Shown here one piece after another: positions 45,001 to 53,164 of a DNA stretch of 64,000 nucleotides; positions within the stretch are counted from its first letter, which is position 1; every line of letters starts with the position of its first letter. Position numbers and translations under genes: made by a program. The DNA comes from Deltaproteobacteria bacterium (GTDB lineage: Bacteria; Myxococcota_A; Polyangia; HGW-17; SLPX01), in contig JAGGXR010000029.1 of NCBI GenBank assembly GCA_021162935.1, positions 1 through 64,000 on the forward strand, written 5' to 3'. A model generated the notes under the pieces. The model was given only the letters and a program-made list of their open reading frames with translations. It made no database searches and had not been told where the DNA came from.

Positions 45001-45368
45001 ACCCCTCGGAGCAGCTCGCGGATCTGAAACGGCTTGGCGAAAAATTCGACGTGCAGTTCGTCGCGCATCCTGTTGAGCAGGGCCGTTTCTTTGTAGATGG
45101 CGGACGTGACGATCAGGGGAACGTCCTCACCTTGGGGGAGCTTGCGGATGGCTCGGCAGAGGGCGAAGCCGTCGAGACGAGGCATGAGGAGGTCCGTGAT
45201 GACCAAGTCCGGACGCTCTTCTTCGAAGATCTTGAGCGCCTCTTCGCCGTCGGGGGCCAGGAACAACTTGATGTTCTTGTCCGCAAAATGAGGGTCCTTC
45301 GTGAAGATGTGTTCCAGGATGCGGCGGGTGTGCCGATCGTCTTCAGCGATGAGTATTTTCAGGGCCAT
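42084..45368 (-). CDS. Multidomain regulator: receiver - DUF4388 - degenerate J domain - TPR
   Basis: 1094 aa from the ATG at 45368 (GGTGGA upstream); a start 30 bp earlier is less likely. Receiver at ~1-125 (acidic 'EDD', acceptor Asp in 'VITDLLMP', Lys in 'AKPFQ'), DUF4388-type domain at ~145-340 (ADLMFEAMETLASGQLIL), then a J-domain-like region near 505-580 (YYELLGVGPKADPRAIEQAY) in which the HPD tripeptide is replaced by F-D-P, so DnaK stimulation is unlikely. TPR helices occupy ~600-800 and an unrecognised C-terminal domain ~850-1094. It probably links a phosphorelay to protein assembly. Confidence 0.88.
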   Translation of the reverse strand: MALKILIAEDDRHTRRILEHIFTKDPHFADKNIKLFLAPDGEEALKIFEEERPDLVITDLLMPRLDGFALCRAIRKLPQGEDVPLIVTSAIYKETALLNRMRDELHVEFFAKPFQIRELLRGVQRMLEQRGQRPSKAEDQPPKAQPEEPWQGNLSKHSPADLMFEAMETLASGQLILRRGRVTKTVFFVLGSPVAAESNVRNESFSHYLVVKHILDEQQHARLLSVAKRDNATVMQTLVSLGWLSEEDVLRHYTALVKIRIINSLRWSEGTFRFEPGESLAKQVPGCTIDGPTIVLLGLKRVTNPDDVAENLADKRGRPIILTQRGLRYQETFVRVFGDTLLRRISGTRTADDLLNQGLDPLILYTHLNALLQTSMAALGQQREQSRPMAEPIDPLGLEQLKHAATELRTDSQDSQEQVLYRELFGEDEVSVVTNISPVEEQQAGTPEDSQVIEIPISPEIGAIPAKNGVRSAAEARKMVLSAYLDLRQKNYYELLGVGPKADPRAIEQAYQDLMTRFDPAQFLHLDLGTDHPKLEEIVHELSQAYHVLTDPVLRRDYDNRLAQQTRPQSSDPLEGELLFREGEQHLRENRFDLAMESFRQAAETDPEVPDYYAYYAWAAFRSAPDDQRGIVLAMPLLDQAISMDPEAISAHLFLGKIAAARSDTSLTVNHLEHVLEIDPQHEEAFQVVYETLAKQGDWGRLDRLHRKLLQRLEGRSPNRVLALWKSLAALHRDRLQDPEGARTCIEMALTLAPDDPTLVAALNSLSQKPLSWQHERNTVLPTWMENPEDLSPIERLFHRAIETNRYDEAFVTASVAAALASHDQEVLAYHRRYRPRFLQRAQVSIDEGKWRRLRHPGDKENVAAVFSVLADANFAIVQPEDHEPADIEENRDHFGRVLDYLCWVTNAAEPKVSVSADLGDRRATIVSPCDPRILVSPDCFAEQDHRVLAADLALILPMARPGLAIAATMTSQQAKELVSALMLLVAPKIKIKDPNGTIRNRVKQLEGLPEQAKAELRDRLVELTKKNKTLSVSRWIRGVQSTAARATLLLVGDVKPVLDRLPTHPAFRQSLVRFALSDDFLALRDQLGLSVVI

Positions 45369-45427
45369 GGCGCTTTTCCACCAATTTGATTTGCGCATTT
45401 AGGCTTAGCATATCAGTAGGGATCATG

Positions 45428-46405
45428 TCACTGGTTTTTCGTGACATCGGCAAGGTGGCATGCCACGAGATGTCCTCTGCCGGCTTTTTCGAGAGGCGGT
45501 TCTGCGGCGAAGCAGGCTTTGGGTTTGTTCTTTTTGGGGCAGCGTGGGGCGAAGCTGCAGCCGGAGGGCAGGTCGATGGGGCTCGGAACGTCTCCTTCGA
45601 GACGACTGGGCGAGATGTCTGCGGCATCGATCTTGGGAACGGCATCCATCAGGGCTTTGGTGTAGGGGTGGACCGGATTGTTGCACAGTTCGCCGGTGGG
45701 GCCGCGTTCGACGATCCGTCCCAGATACATCACCGCCATGTCGCTGCAGACGATGCGAACCAATTCCAGGTTATGGGAGACGAGGAGCATGGCCAGATGG
45801 TGTTCCCGTTGCAGTCGTGCCAGGAGGTTCATCACCTGGGCCTGTACGGACACGTCCAGTGCCGAGGTTGGCTCATCGGCGATGAGCACGTCGGGTTTGC
45901 AGGCCAGGGCCCGGGCGATGGCGACGCGCTGCCGCTGCCCACCCGAGAGCTCAACAGGATAGGCGCGTGCCACTGAAGACGGGAGGCCGACCTGGTCGAG
46001 GAGGCCGCCGACTCGTTTGGCAAGGTCCTGTTTGGACAGTCGGCCTTCGTGAATCACGAGGGGTTCTGCCACGGCCCTTGCGATGGACATGGTAGGATTG
46101 AGGCTCGACCGGGGGTCCTGGAAGATCATCTGCATGCGTCGACGGGTCGTTCGCAGCGTACCTGCACTGAGCTTCGTGAGGTCGGTTCCATCCAGGACGA
46201 TCGAGCCAGAGTCGATGGGCGTCAGGAGCATGATGGCTCGGGCAAGGGTGGACTTGCCACAACCCGATTCACCAACCAGGCCGAGGGCCTGACCTCGGTT
46301 CAAATCGAGATCCACGTTTCTTACGGCCAGAAGGTTCTGGCGGCGCCCCCAGCCATGAGCGACCTGAAAAGAGACGGCCAGGTTTCGGACAGCCAGGAGG
46401 CTCAT
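45428..46405 (-). CDS. oppF: Oligopeptide-type ABC transporter ATP-binding protein OppF-like
   Basis: 325 aa from the ATG at 46405, which overlaps the oppD stop (ATGA). Walker A 'GESGCGKST', Q-loop 'IFQDP', signature 'LSGGQRQRVAIARALA', Walker B 'LIADEPTSALD' and the H-loop 'SHNL' are intact. The C-terminal 'GCSFAPRCPKKNKPKAC' Cys motif is that of the OppF/DppF extension, often an Fe-S or zinc site. Pairs with OppD. No permease or binding-protein genes flank it. Confidence 0.93.
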   Translation of the reverse strand: MSLLAVRNLAVSFQVAHGWGRRQNLLAVRNVDLDLNRGQALGLVGESGCGKSTLARAIMLLTPIDSGSIVLDGTDLTKLSAGTLRTTRRRMQMIFQDPRSSLNPTMSIARAVAEPLVIHEGRLSKQDLAKRVGGLLDQVGLPSSVARAYPVELSGGQRQRVAIARALACKPDVLIADEPTSALDVSVQAQVMNLLARLQREHHLAMLLVSHNLELVRIVCSDMAVMYLGRIVERGPTGELCNNPVHPYTKALMDAVPKIDAADISPSRLEGDVPSPIDLPSGCSFAPRCPKKNKPKACFAAEPPLEKAGRGHLVACHLADVTKNQ

Positions 46406-47415
46406 GTCTGCGCCCCCGTCAAGGGGTGGATGCAACGCACGAGGTGGTCCGACTCCCCGTCGATTGGCTCTAGGGGTGGTTCCTGTTCGCCGCATGCGGT
46501 ATCGGCCCATTGGCAACGAGGCCGAAACGCGCAGCCAGTGGGTCGATGGGCGGGGTCTGGGAGGAGGCCAGGCATCTCCGACAAGGGCTGCCCTGGTTGG
46601 TGTCCCGACGGAAGGCAGTCCAGGAGCCCTCGGGTATACGGATGGGCCGGATGGTGGAACAGGTCGACGACGGTACCAGATTCCACGATTCGGCCCGAAT
46701 AGAGAACGATCACCTTCTGGCAGACTTGGGATACCACCGCCAGGTCATGGGTGATGAAGAGAATCGTCAGGTTCATTTCTTGCTGCAATTCCCGAAGGAG
46801 GGACAGGATCTGAGATTGTACGGTGACGTCCAGGGCCGTCGTAGGCTCATCCGCAATGAGGAGTTTTGGCTTGCAGGCCAGGGCCATGGCGATGAGGACG
46901 CGCTGTCGCATGCCCCCCGATATTTGGTGGGGGTATTGGCGAAGCCGTCGTTCAGGATCCGACAGGCCCACACGCGCCAGCATGTCGGCCGCCAGTTTCC
47001 GCGTCGCTTTTCGGGAGACTCCTTGGTGGAGACGGAAGATCTCGGCGAGTTGATTCTCGATGGTCAGGACCGGGTTGAGCGCCGAAAGCGGTTCCTGGAA
47101 GACCATGGAAACCACTTTGCCCCGCATGGAGCGCAAGGCGGCTTCGGGCATGCCGATGAGATTGCGGTTCCCGATACGGACGATTCCGGAGACTTCGGCA
47201 TGATCGACGAGGCCCATCATGGCCAGGGCCGTGACACTCTTGCCACATCCGGATTCGCCGACGAGGCCCGTGATGCTGCCCCGATCCAATTTGAAACTGA
47301 CGTGGTCCACGATGGTGGTGGGGTTCTGGTTTCGGTTCGGAAACCGGACCGTCAGGTCCTCGACCACGACGTGTGGTGTTGGCTGGTGGGTTGCAGTGGC
47401 TTCGTTGGTCGTCAT
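46402..47415 (-). CDS. oppD: Oligopeptide-type ABC transporter ATP-binding protein OppD-like
   Basis: 337 aa. Walker A 'GESGCGKSV', Q-loop 'VFQEP', signature 'ISGGMRQRVLIAMALA', Walker B 'LIADEPTTALD' and 'THDL' are present, with the C-terminal OppD Cys motif ('GCAFRPRCQWADTAC'). It energises peptide or related import together with OppF. No ribosome site is obvious before the ATG at 47415. Permeases must be encoded elsewhere. Confidence 0.93.
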   Translation of the reverse strand: MTTNEATATHQPTPHVVVEDLTVRFPNRNQNPTTIVDHVSFKLDRGSITGLVGESGCGKSVTALAMMGLVDHAEVSGIVRIGNRNLIGMPEAALRSMRGKVVSMVFQEPLSALNPVLTIENQLAEIFRLHQGVSRKATRKLAADMLARVGLSDPERRLRQYPHQISGGMRQRVLIAMALACKPKLLIADEPTTALDVTVQSQILSLLRELQQEMNLTILFITHDLAVVSQVCQKVIVLYSGRIVESGTVVDLFHHPAHPYTRGLLDCLPSGHQPGQPLSEMPGLLPDPAHRPTGCAFRPRCQWADTACGEQEPPLEPIDGESDHLVRCIHPLTGAQT

Positions 47416-47614
47416 GGATGAATCGGCGAAACAATGGGAGCCGACATCGGCTTCTTTTCCCTCACTTTGTTTTACGGGATGCAGGGATGTTTCGCAATAA
47501 ACTAAGCGTCCGCACAGGTGAAGCAGTCAAGGTGACTTGTGGGCAGAGGATTCTTGGTTGCACTCTCGAATGGGCGATTGGCCGGGCAGGCCAGGAGCAG
47601 ATACCCGTGATGTC

Positions 47615-47899
47615 CTATTTCGGTGGAGAGGATGCTTTGTTGGGTGTGCTCTTGGTCGAGGCGGTGCTTTCCTTGGACGCAGACGAGGTCTTCGTGTTCT
47701 TTTTGCCGGTCTGGCCCGACTTGCCGTAGTCGGTTACGTACCAACCGGAGCCTTTCAGGTGGAAACTCGATGCCGAGATCACCCTTTTTAGGGTACGGTG
47801 TCCGCATTGGGGGCAGGTCTTGGTGGGCTTGTCCGTGATCTTCTGCCATAGTTCGATGTCGGTGCCACAGTGGTTGCAGTGGTATTCGTAGATCGGCAT
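47615..47899 (-). CDS. FmdB-type zinc-ribbon regulatory-like protein
   Basis: 94 aa from the ATG at 47899 (AGGAG 7 nt upstream). 'MPIYEYHCNHCG' and 'CPQCG' form the four-Cys zinc ribbon of the FmdB family, followed by 'SFHLKGSGWYVTDYGK' and a Lys/Ser/Thr-rich tail. FmdB-like proteins are widespread, often near metabolic genes, and mostly uncharacterised. Confidence 0.9.
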   Translation of the reverse strand: MPIYEYHCNHCGTDIELWQKITDKPTKTCPQCGHRTLKRVISASSFHLKGSGWYVTDYGKSGQTGKKNTKTSSASKESTASTKSTPNKASSPPK

Positions 47900-47955
47900 G
47901 TTTTTTCTCCTGCGAGGCTGCTCTGTATTTTTAGATAAGAATTCTTGAAACAAAG

Positions 47956-49773
47956 TCAAGATCCTTTCTTGGAACGACGCAGTCCACCACGAGGGATGCC
48001 AGAAGGCCAGCAGGCCGAAGTCCCCTTTTCACTCAGGTGTTGGACCATGCTTTCGAGGTTTTGGCCGTTCGCTCGAGATATCCGGCAGGGGTGGGCTGTT
48101 GCTCCCTGTGGTTTTTGGAAGGGCTTGGTGTCGGAGCAGGTCCGTACGGTCCCTGGAGGGCAGCCGATGGCAACGTGAACGGCTCCGGCGGCCGCGGTGC
48201 GGTCACCAGCGGTGACCACGATTTGGACCTGCGGCACGTGGAGGCTGGCGAGGCCATCGAAGGCGCGACGCAGTAAGGCGAAGGAGGTGGACCGGGAGGC
48301 AAACAGCGCCACGGCGCGATTGTTCCAACGGCCGGGCAGGCAGGCCCTGGCCACGGCACGCGCCTTCGTCACGAGGGCTTCGAGGCTTTGTCCGACCCCG
48401 CGGACTCGTCCTGGTGGGCTGACGGCCGTCCCAGGAAAGGAAAGTCCTTTCTTGGTCCCCAGGAGGATGGTCCGTTGATGGTCGATGATCCATGTGGGTT
48501 GGACGCAGACCCTCCAGTCGGAGCCCTGCAGGATGACTGCTACTGGTGCTGTCAGGGTTTGTGTTCGGGCTACAGAGGGAATCTCCAACCATTGGCCCGG
48601 GACGGATTGGTCCTTGATGTGGTGATTCGGTGGTGCGTGGTGAGGTCGACGTCCCGGCCGCTCGGCTTCATATGCTTGTTGCCGTTTTTGTACGAAGCTT
48701 GGATCGAAGGACCAATTGGTGACCCGTGGGTAGGGGCACGGCACGCGAAGCGACGAGGCCAGGGGCACAACCATGGCCACCAGGCCCCGTTCGAGGTGGA
48801 GGAGTGGATCGGTCCGTTGTTCTGAGAGCGTCCTGAGCGCCTGGGCGATGGTGCGCATCCGATGGGCTGCCACGAAAACAGGCGCGGACCAAAGGGCGAG
48901 GTCGGCCATGCGGGACATTCCCTGTGTCTCGAAGGGGCAGGTGGATCGAACCAATTTGGCCATGGCAACCGGAGACCTGGTGCCGTCGGCCGTCGAATCG
49001 GATCCATTCCGCGTAGACATGGAGACTCTTTTGGGAAGTTGCCGGCAGGGGTAGTCACAGTGACTCATGGATAGTTTGATGTTCAGGTTTGCTTCGGGCC
49101 GCTTTCGTGCGTCTGCGCAAGGGCCAGGAATGGAGCGAGTCAGCAGGGCGATGGCGCGCTCTGGTGGTTCGCCGCCTGTGCGGCCGTGGAGTCGCGATCC
49201 CCGGACGGCCACCAGAAGGCTGGCCCTGCTGCCGGCCGGATCTCTTTGCGGGACCAGGTCTGCGAGGTCTTGCTGGGCATTGGCGTCATTGGGATTCCGC
49301 AGGTAAGCGATCAGGCGCAGAAGTTTACGGCTAAGTCCGCCATATCCGCTGGATCCTGATTCCCGATCTGCTGCGTGACGAAATTCCTTGGACAGGCGAT
49401 CGAGCACCTGACCCCGACAGGACTGAGCCAGGCAATTTGGGCGACAGCAGGTTCTCGGTAGGTGCAAAGAGCCGAGCAGCGACCACATCGACTTGGCTTG
49501 CTGGTGGAGGTCGGCATGGATGAACCAGTCGAGATGGCCTCGCGCCAGCAGGAACCAGGCCTCCGCAGCGTCCTCGTCGTCTGTTCTGTGCGCAACGTAG
49601 GCAAGGTCGTCGAGCAGAGCCGGGGTCTGCCCTTGGAACTGGTATCGTTTCAACTGGGCTCGCAGTTTTTTCATGTCTCGGTTGGAAGCACCCGTTTGAG
49701 GCTTTTTGGTACAGCCAGTGATGAAAAAAACAGCGGCAAGGATGGCCACGATTCGCATCGATGATAATTGCAT
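47956..49773 (-). CDS. Large lipoprotein of unknown function
   Basis: 605 aa. Lipobox 'FITGC' follows a signal peptide (start ATG 49773 or five codons later, 'MRIVAIL'). The N-terminal part has TPR-like helices ('AEAWFLLARGHLDWFIHA', 'AYVAHRTDDEDA'), a Cys cluster (CCRPNCLAQSC), and the remainder is mixed with no domain I recognise. It is probably tethered to the inner leaflet of the outer membrane. No partner is suggested by context. Confidence 0.6.
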   Translation of the reverse strand: MQLSSMRIVAILAAVFFITGCTKKPQTGASNRDMKKLRAQLKRYQFQGQTPALLDDLAYVAHRTDDEDAAEAWFLLARGHLDWFIHADLHQQAKSMWSLLGSLHLPRTCCRPNCLAQSCRGQVLDRLSKEFRHAADRESGSSGYGGLSRKLLRLIAYLRNPNDANAQQDLADLVPQRDPAGSRASLLVAVRGSRLHGRTGGEPPERAIALLTRSIPGPCADARKRPEANLNIKLSMSHCDYPCRQLPKRVSMSTRNGSDSTADGTRSPVAMAKLVRSTCPFETQGMSRMADLALWSAPVFVAAHRMRTIAQALRTLSEQRTDPLLHLERGLVAMVVPLASSLRVPCPYPRVTNWSFDPSFVQKRQQAYEAERPGRRPHHAPPNHHIKDQSVPGQWLEIPSVARTQTLTAPVAVILQGSDWRVCVQPTWIIDHQRTILLGTKKGLSFPGTAVSPPGRVRGVGQSLEALVTKARAVARACLPGRWNNRAVALFASRSTSFALLRRAFDGLASLHVPQVQIVVTAGDRTAAAGAVHVAIGCPPGTVRTCSDTKPFQKPQGATAHPCRISRANGQNLESMVQHLSEKGTSACWPSGIPRGGLRRSKKGS

Positions 49774-49869
49774 AGGCGGTTTTTCCCTGGTTTTTCGTGG
49801 TTTTCCGCGTGATCAGTGATCCGGTTGTCCGTCTTTTTCGATGTGGCTTGAAAAGGCCCCAAAAAGCCA

Positions 49870-49897
49870 TTGACAGCCAAGTCGAACAAACTATCAT
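49870..49897 (+). promoter_or_regulatory. Sigma-70 promoter upstream of tRNA-Leu
   Basis: TTGACA (49870-49875), 16-bp spacer, TATCAT (49892-49897); about 100 bp of leader to the tRNA at 50006. Confidence 0.6.
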
Positions 49898-50005
49898 GCC
49901 TGGGCAAAGCCGAAAAGGCTTAAGAAAGCCCGCACAGTCTAAGGCCGAAACAGAACATCGGCACGAACGACGCTTTGTTTGGTCCTGGTGAATGGGATGC
50001 AGGCT

Positions 50006-50089
50006 GCGAAAGTGGCGGAACTGGTAGACGCGCAGGATTCAGGTTCCTGTGGGCGCAAGCCTGTAGGGGTTCGATTCCCCTCTTTCGCA
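50006..50089 (+). tRNA. tRNA-Leu (anticodon CAG)
   Basis: 84 nt class II tRNA with 7-bp acceptor stem (GCGAAAG/CTTTCGC), D arm, anticodon loop TTCAGGT, extra arm GGGCGCAAGCCTGT and T arm GGGGTTCGATTCCCC. No CCA is encoded. A terminator follows at 50097-50124. Confidence 0.96.
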
Positions 50090-50096
50090 TCGAGAC

Positions 50097-50124
50097 ACGG
50101 CCAGGTTGCTGGCCGTTTTTTTTT
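50097..50124 (+). terminator. Rho-independent terminator after tRNA-Leu
   Basis: 8-bp stem ACGGCCAG/CTGGCCGT with a 4-nt loop (gttg), followed by T9 (50116-50124). Confidence 0.9.
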
Positions 50125-50168
50125 GGTGCGTTTCGGTGGTCCTGTCTCGTGGCGATTCGAGGTCTGAC

Positions 50169-51422
50169 ATGAAGTTGCGACGAAAATTCCTCGCTTTTTT
50201 CCTTTCTTCTACGGTTCTTTTTGTCGGCTGCAGGGGCTCAGCGCTTCCCGGTGGACTTGGGCACGCATCGGACGATTCAACCACCACGATCGTGGTTGGT
50301 CCCTACGTCCAGGCACCAGGAGATGGGACCATGACCATTTTGTGGCACACGGATCTCGAGTCCACGAGCGAGGTCGAATACGGCTCGGGGCCCCAGTACG
50401 GGCATCTGGTTCGTGGCATCGTATATAAGCAGCAGCCCTCTATTGATGACGAGTTGTACGCCGGGGTGCTACCCGAGACGTTCAAGCACAAGGTCATCCT
50501 GACTGGTCTCGATCCAGGCCAGATCGTGCATTATCGCGTCTTGTCGGCTCCAGAGCCCACTCGGGACGCGACATTTCGGACCGTGCCTGATGACGACGAC
50601 CCCTTCGCATTCGTGATCTTCGGCGATACCCGAACGAACGACGACGACCATGCCATGGTCATTTCTACTATCATGGAAGAGGCGGGGGACGCGGTGTTTG
50701 TGGTGCATACGGGTGACATGGTTTCCGCCGGCGGCGTGCTGTCGCAGTGGCAGGATTTCTTTACTGTCGAGGCGCCGTTGATGCGGCAGATTCCACTCTT
50801 CGGTGTGATGGGCAACCATGAACTGATCGGAGGCAGGACCCTCGTCGAGAGCTACTTCGAGCCGCCGCCGTCATCGACTTCAGAGAGTTCTCTGCATTAT
50901 TCATTCGACCTGGGGCCCATCCATATCACTGTGCTCGACATCTATGAGATGGATTTCGATCCGCATCGGGATTGGGTCGAAGAAGACCTGGCCGACAGTG
51001 CGGCTCCCTTCAAAATCGTGGTGCTCCATCCACCGCTCTATACATTTTCGAAGCATTCGCCCGACACCGAGACGCGCGCTTGGCTTCTGCCCATCTGTGT
51101 GCAGACCGGGGTGCAGGCGGTTTTTTCTGGCCACAACCATGGCTACGAGCGGTTTTTTGGCTCAGGTATTCAGTTCGTGGTGACGGCGGGCGGTGGTGCT
51201 CCCCTATATGATGGGGTTGCCGATATGGATCACGATAACGAAGGCGCCCAGCGTGTGGCCAACGCCGCAGCCTTTCATTTTGTGAGTGGTCGGTATGATC
51301 ACGGGGTCATCACGTTCGATGTGATCGGCGCGCCGGACGGCAATGACCTGGATTGTTTCGTCCTGGATCCCGCGCGGGCGGGTGAAAATATATCATGCCA
51401 ACGGACCCGAAGCCTTCGGTGA
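50169..51422 (+). CDS. Lipoprotein metallophosphoesterase with N-terminal Fn3-like domain (purple acid phosphatase-like)
   Basis: 417 aa from the ATG at 50169; upstream frame overlaps the terminator. Lipobox 'LFVGC'. Fn3-like domain (~40-140; 'GPYVQAPGDGTMTILWHT', 'GLDPGQIVHYRV') precedes the calcineurin-like core with 'FGDTR', 'HTGDMV', 'GNHE', 'LHPP' and 'SGHNHGYER', i.e. all five metal-ligand motifs. Extracytoplasmic hydrolysis of phosphomonoesters or diesters; substrate unknown. Co-transcription with tRNA-Leu is blocked by the terminator. Confidence 0.9.
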   Translation: MKLRRKFLAFFLSSTVLFVGCRGSALPGGLGHASDDSTTTIVVGPYVQAPGDGTMTILWHTDLESTSEVEYGSGPQYGHLVRGIVYKQQPSIDDELYAGVLPETFKHKVILTGLDPGQIVHYRVLSAPEPTRDATFRTVPDDDDPFAFVIFGDTRTNDDDHAMVISTIMEEAGDAVFVVHTGDMVSAGGVLSQWQDFFTVEAPLMRQIPLFGVMGNHELIGGRTLVESYFEPPPSSTSESSLHYSFDLGPIHITVLDIYEMDFDPHRDWVEEDLADSAAPFKIVVLHPPLYTFSKHSPDTETRAWLLPICVQTGVQAVFSGHNHGYERFFGSGIQFVVTAGGGAPLYDGVADMDHDNEGAQRVANAAAFHFVSGRYDHGVITFDVIGAPDGNDLDCFVLDPARAGENISCQRTRSLR

Positions 51423-51496
51423 CCCCCCATGTGGTTAAAAAATCTAGTTGCCGAGGCGCAAAACCTGTGTAAAAATCACAATAAGCCTAAAAATCC

Positions 51497-51525
51497 CAGA
51501 CCCATCCGAAAAGGGCTGTCTTTTT
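51497..51525 (+). terminator. Possible terminator after the phosphoesterase gene
   Basis: CAGACCC/GGGCTG stem with one mismatch, 9-nt loop, then TCTTTTT. It lies 75 bp past the stop and before the next start. Confidence 0.4.
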
Positions 51526-51577
51526 GATCGTGGTATGGCCGTGGTGGATCGAGGGCAAGAAAGCAGGAAGACGAAAC

Positions 51578-52687
51578 GTGACGGACGATAGGCCGACACC
51601 AGACGCAGACCAGCATTTCACCGTTTTGCACCCGAGGGAACGGGAGTTGGTGGAGGACTTGGTCAAGCAGCTTTCCTTGAACGGAACGAGGGATGGGGTC
51701 GTGGCCATTGAGGAGGGGATCGAACGGCTGGAGGAGCTGTGGCAGGCCATCGATCGGTTTCCTTCTGTCTACGAAGCACAGCGATTGGGGTCGCGCTATC
51801 GCAATTTTGCAACCCTGATAGAAAAATTTGCGCACATCAATCCGTACGTGACGGAAGCATATCTGCCCACTAGAGCCGTGCTCGGTCGTGGTTATGCCAT
51901 GGCCAAGTTCAACTTTTGCCGCCTACTCGGGGTGGTCGTGGAGGAGTTTCTGCAGGACGAACCCGATGTGGATGACCTGATGGAGCGGGTCGACGATGTC
52001 ATGCGCGAGTCGGTCTGCACGATCATCGGCGAGGATCTCCTCATGTCCATCACGAGCGACGAACGTCTCGAAGAGGATGTGCGCAAGCTCGCCGTTTCCG
52101 CCATTGCCGGGCTGTGGGAGGAGCGAGAGGTCGGTGCCATGCGCGGGTTTTTCCACGTGCTCACTTCCATTTGGAGGGCCAAGGCCTCCATGACCATTAA
52201 TTATGGGACCCTGGGTGGCGTGGCGGAGCTGTTCTGCCTGGCGCGCGGTGGCTGTGACGAGGAGTTCCTTTCCTACTTCGGACGAGAGGACGTGGGCGCC
52301 GATGAACGGGCGGCCCTGCTCGAATTCATGTTCAACGCCACCTATGAAGAACTCGAAGTCATGCGGCGTTACATGCACGAGCACGGAGTCAAGGCCTTGG
52401 GGGCCGAGGACGTGGCCAAAATCTTCAACGTTCCCCTGACGCGTCTTCACCGCACGACCCATCGTCCCGAGGACATCTTTTTCACCTTCCGCGAACGTCA
52501 GATCATGGCGTCCCACAGGCGGGTGCGGAATCTGCCTGGACCAAAGAAGACTGCCGAGGAGTACGTGATGGTGTATCTCCTGCGCAGGCAGCTCGAGGGC
52601 CGCGATTCGGTGGACCCCGCCACAGATGAGCAGGATGGTCTGCCTGCTGGTTGGAGCATGCGGGGCTTGCGCCCCATCACCCATTGA
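51578..52687 (+). CDS. Conserved-looking helical protein of unknown function
   Basis: 369 aa from the GTG at 51578 (GGAAGA 6 nt upstream; an ATG 54 bp earlier lies inside a terminator-like sequence). Mostly predicted helix ('HPRERELVEDLVKQLSL', 'DVDDLMERVDDVMRESVCTII', 'ATYEELEVMRRYMHEHG'), with no signal peptide or membrane span. I recognise no domain. It ends 18 bp before the convergent lipoprotein gene, so no regulatory partner is implied. Confidence 0.65.
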   Translation: MTDDRPTPDADQHFTVLHPRERELVEDLVKQLSLNGTRDGVVAIEEGIERLEELWQAIDRFPSVYEAQRLGSRYRNFATLIEKFAHINPYVTEAYLPTRAVLGRGYAMAKFNFCRLLGVVVEEFLQDEPDVDDLMERVDDVMRESVCTIIGEDLLMSITSDERLEEDVRKLAVSAIAGLWEEREVGAMRGFFHVLTSIWRAKASMTINYGTLGGVAELFCLARGGCDEEFLSYFGREDVGADERAALLEFMFNATYEELEVMRRYMHEHGVKALGAEDVAKIFNVPLTRLHRTTHRPEDIFFTFRERQIMASHRRVRNLPGPKKTAEEYVMVYLLRRQLEGRDSVDPATDEQDGLPAGWSMRGLRPITH

Positions 52688-52705
52688 TGGTCTGGTGACC
52701 GGTTT

Positions 52706-53164
52706 TCAGGGGGCCGCGCGAACCGACGGTGTCTGCGGTTCGGTCTTTGCGAGCGTCAGGACGCACTGCGCAAACTGCTGACAGGAGTTTGTGGCGAGAC
52801 AACGATTCCATTCTTTGGCCTCGTCGCGGCGCCCTTTGGCGCCTGCCGTTGATCGTTGTCTGCCGGTGGTTCTGTTTTTTGCTTTTACAGCGATTTGGCA
52901 CTGTTGTGCCACCTGCCGACTGATGCGGATCCCAAGCCGACGCTGCTTCTTGTCGGAAAAGGTGTGGCCAGGCAGAGCCTGTACCAGAATCTGTTGGGAG
53001 CAAACGCGAAGTCTTGTGGCAATACGGGAACAGTCGAGTCCGGAGACACAGACGCCTTGCGCAGAGCAGGCCTGGCCGGAGGGACAGCCGTTCGGACATG
53101 TCGGCCTTCGACAGCCTGCCGACAACAGAACGGCCAGGAGGAGAAGGGCGGTCAGCGGTTTCAT
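52706..53164 (-). CDS. Small Cys-rich lipoprotein, paralogue of its neighbour
   Basis: 152 aa from the ATG at 53164, overlapping the upstream stop as ATGA. Lipobox 'LLSAGC' follows a short signal. A Cys-rich segment (CPNGCPSGQACSAQGVC) precedes 'LDCSRIATRLRVC' and a C-terminal 'CLATNSCQQFAQC', both matched by the neighbour's LDCARLGKKLATC and CLDKTSCSKFAQC. Unknown role at the outer membrane. Confidence 0.6.
   Translation of the reverse strand: MKPLTALLLLAVLLSAGCRRPTCPNGCPSGQACSAQGVCVSGLDCSRIATRLRVCSQQILVQALPGHTFSDKKQRRLGIRISRQVAQQCQIAVKAKNRTTGRQRSTAGAKGRRDEAKEWNRCLATNSCQQFAQCVLTLAKTEPQTPSVRAAP

Noticed and set aside
50106-50168. Upstream extension of the phosphoesterase
   Set aside because: It begins inside the tRNA-Leu terminator; the ATG at 50169 precedes a proper lipoprotein signal.
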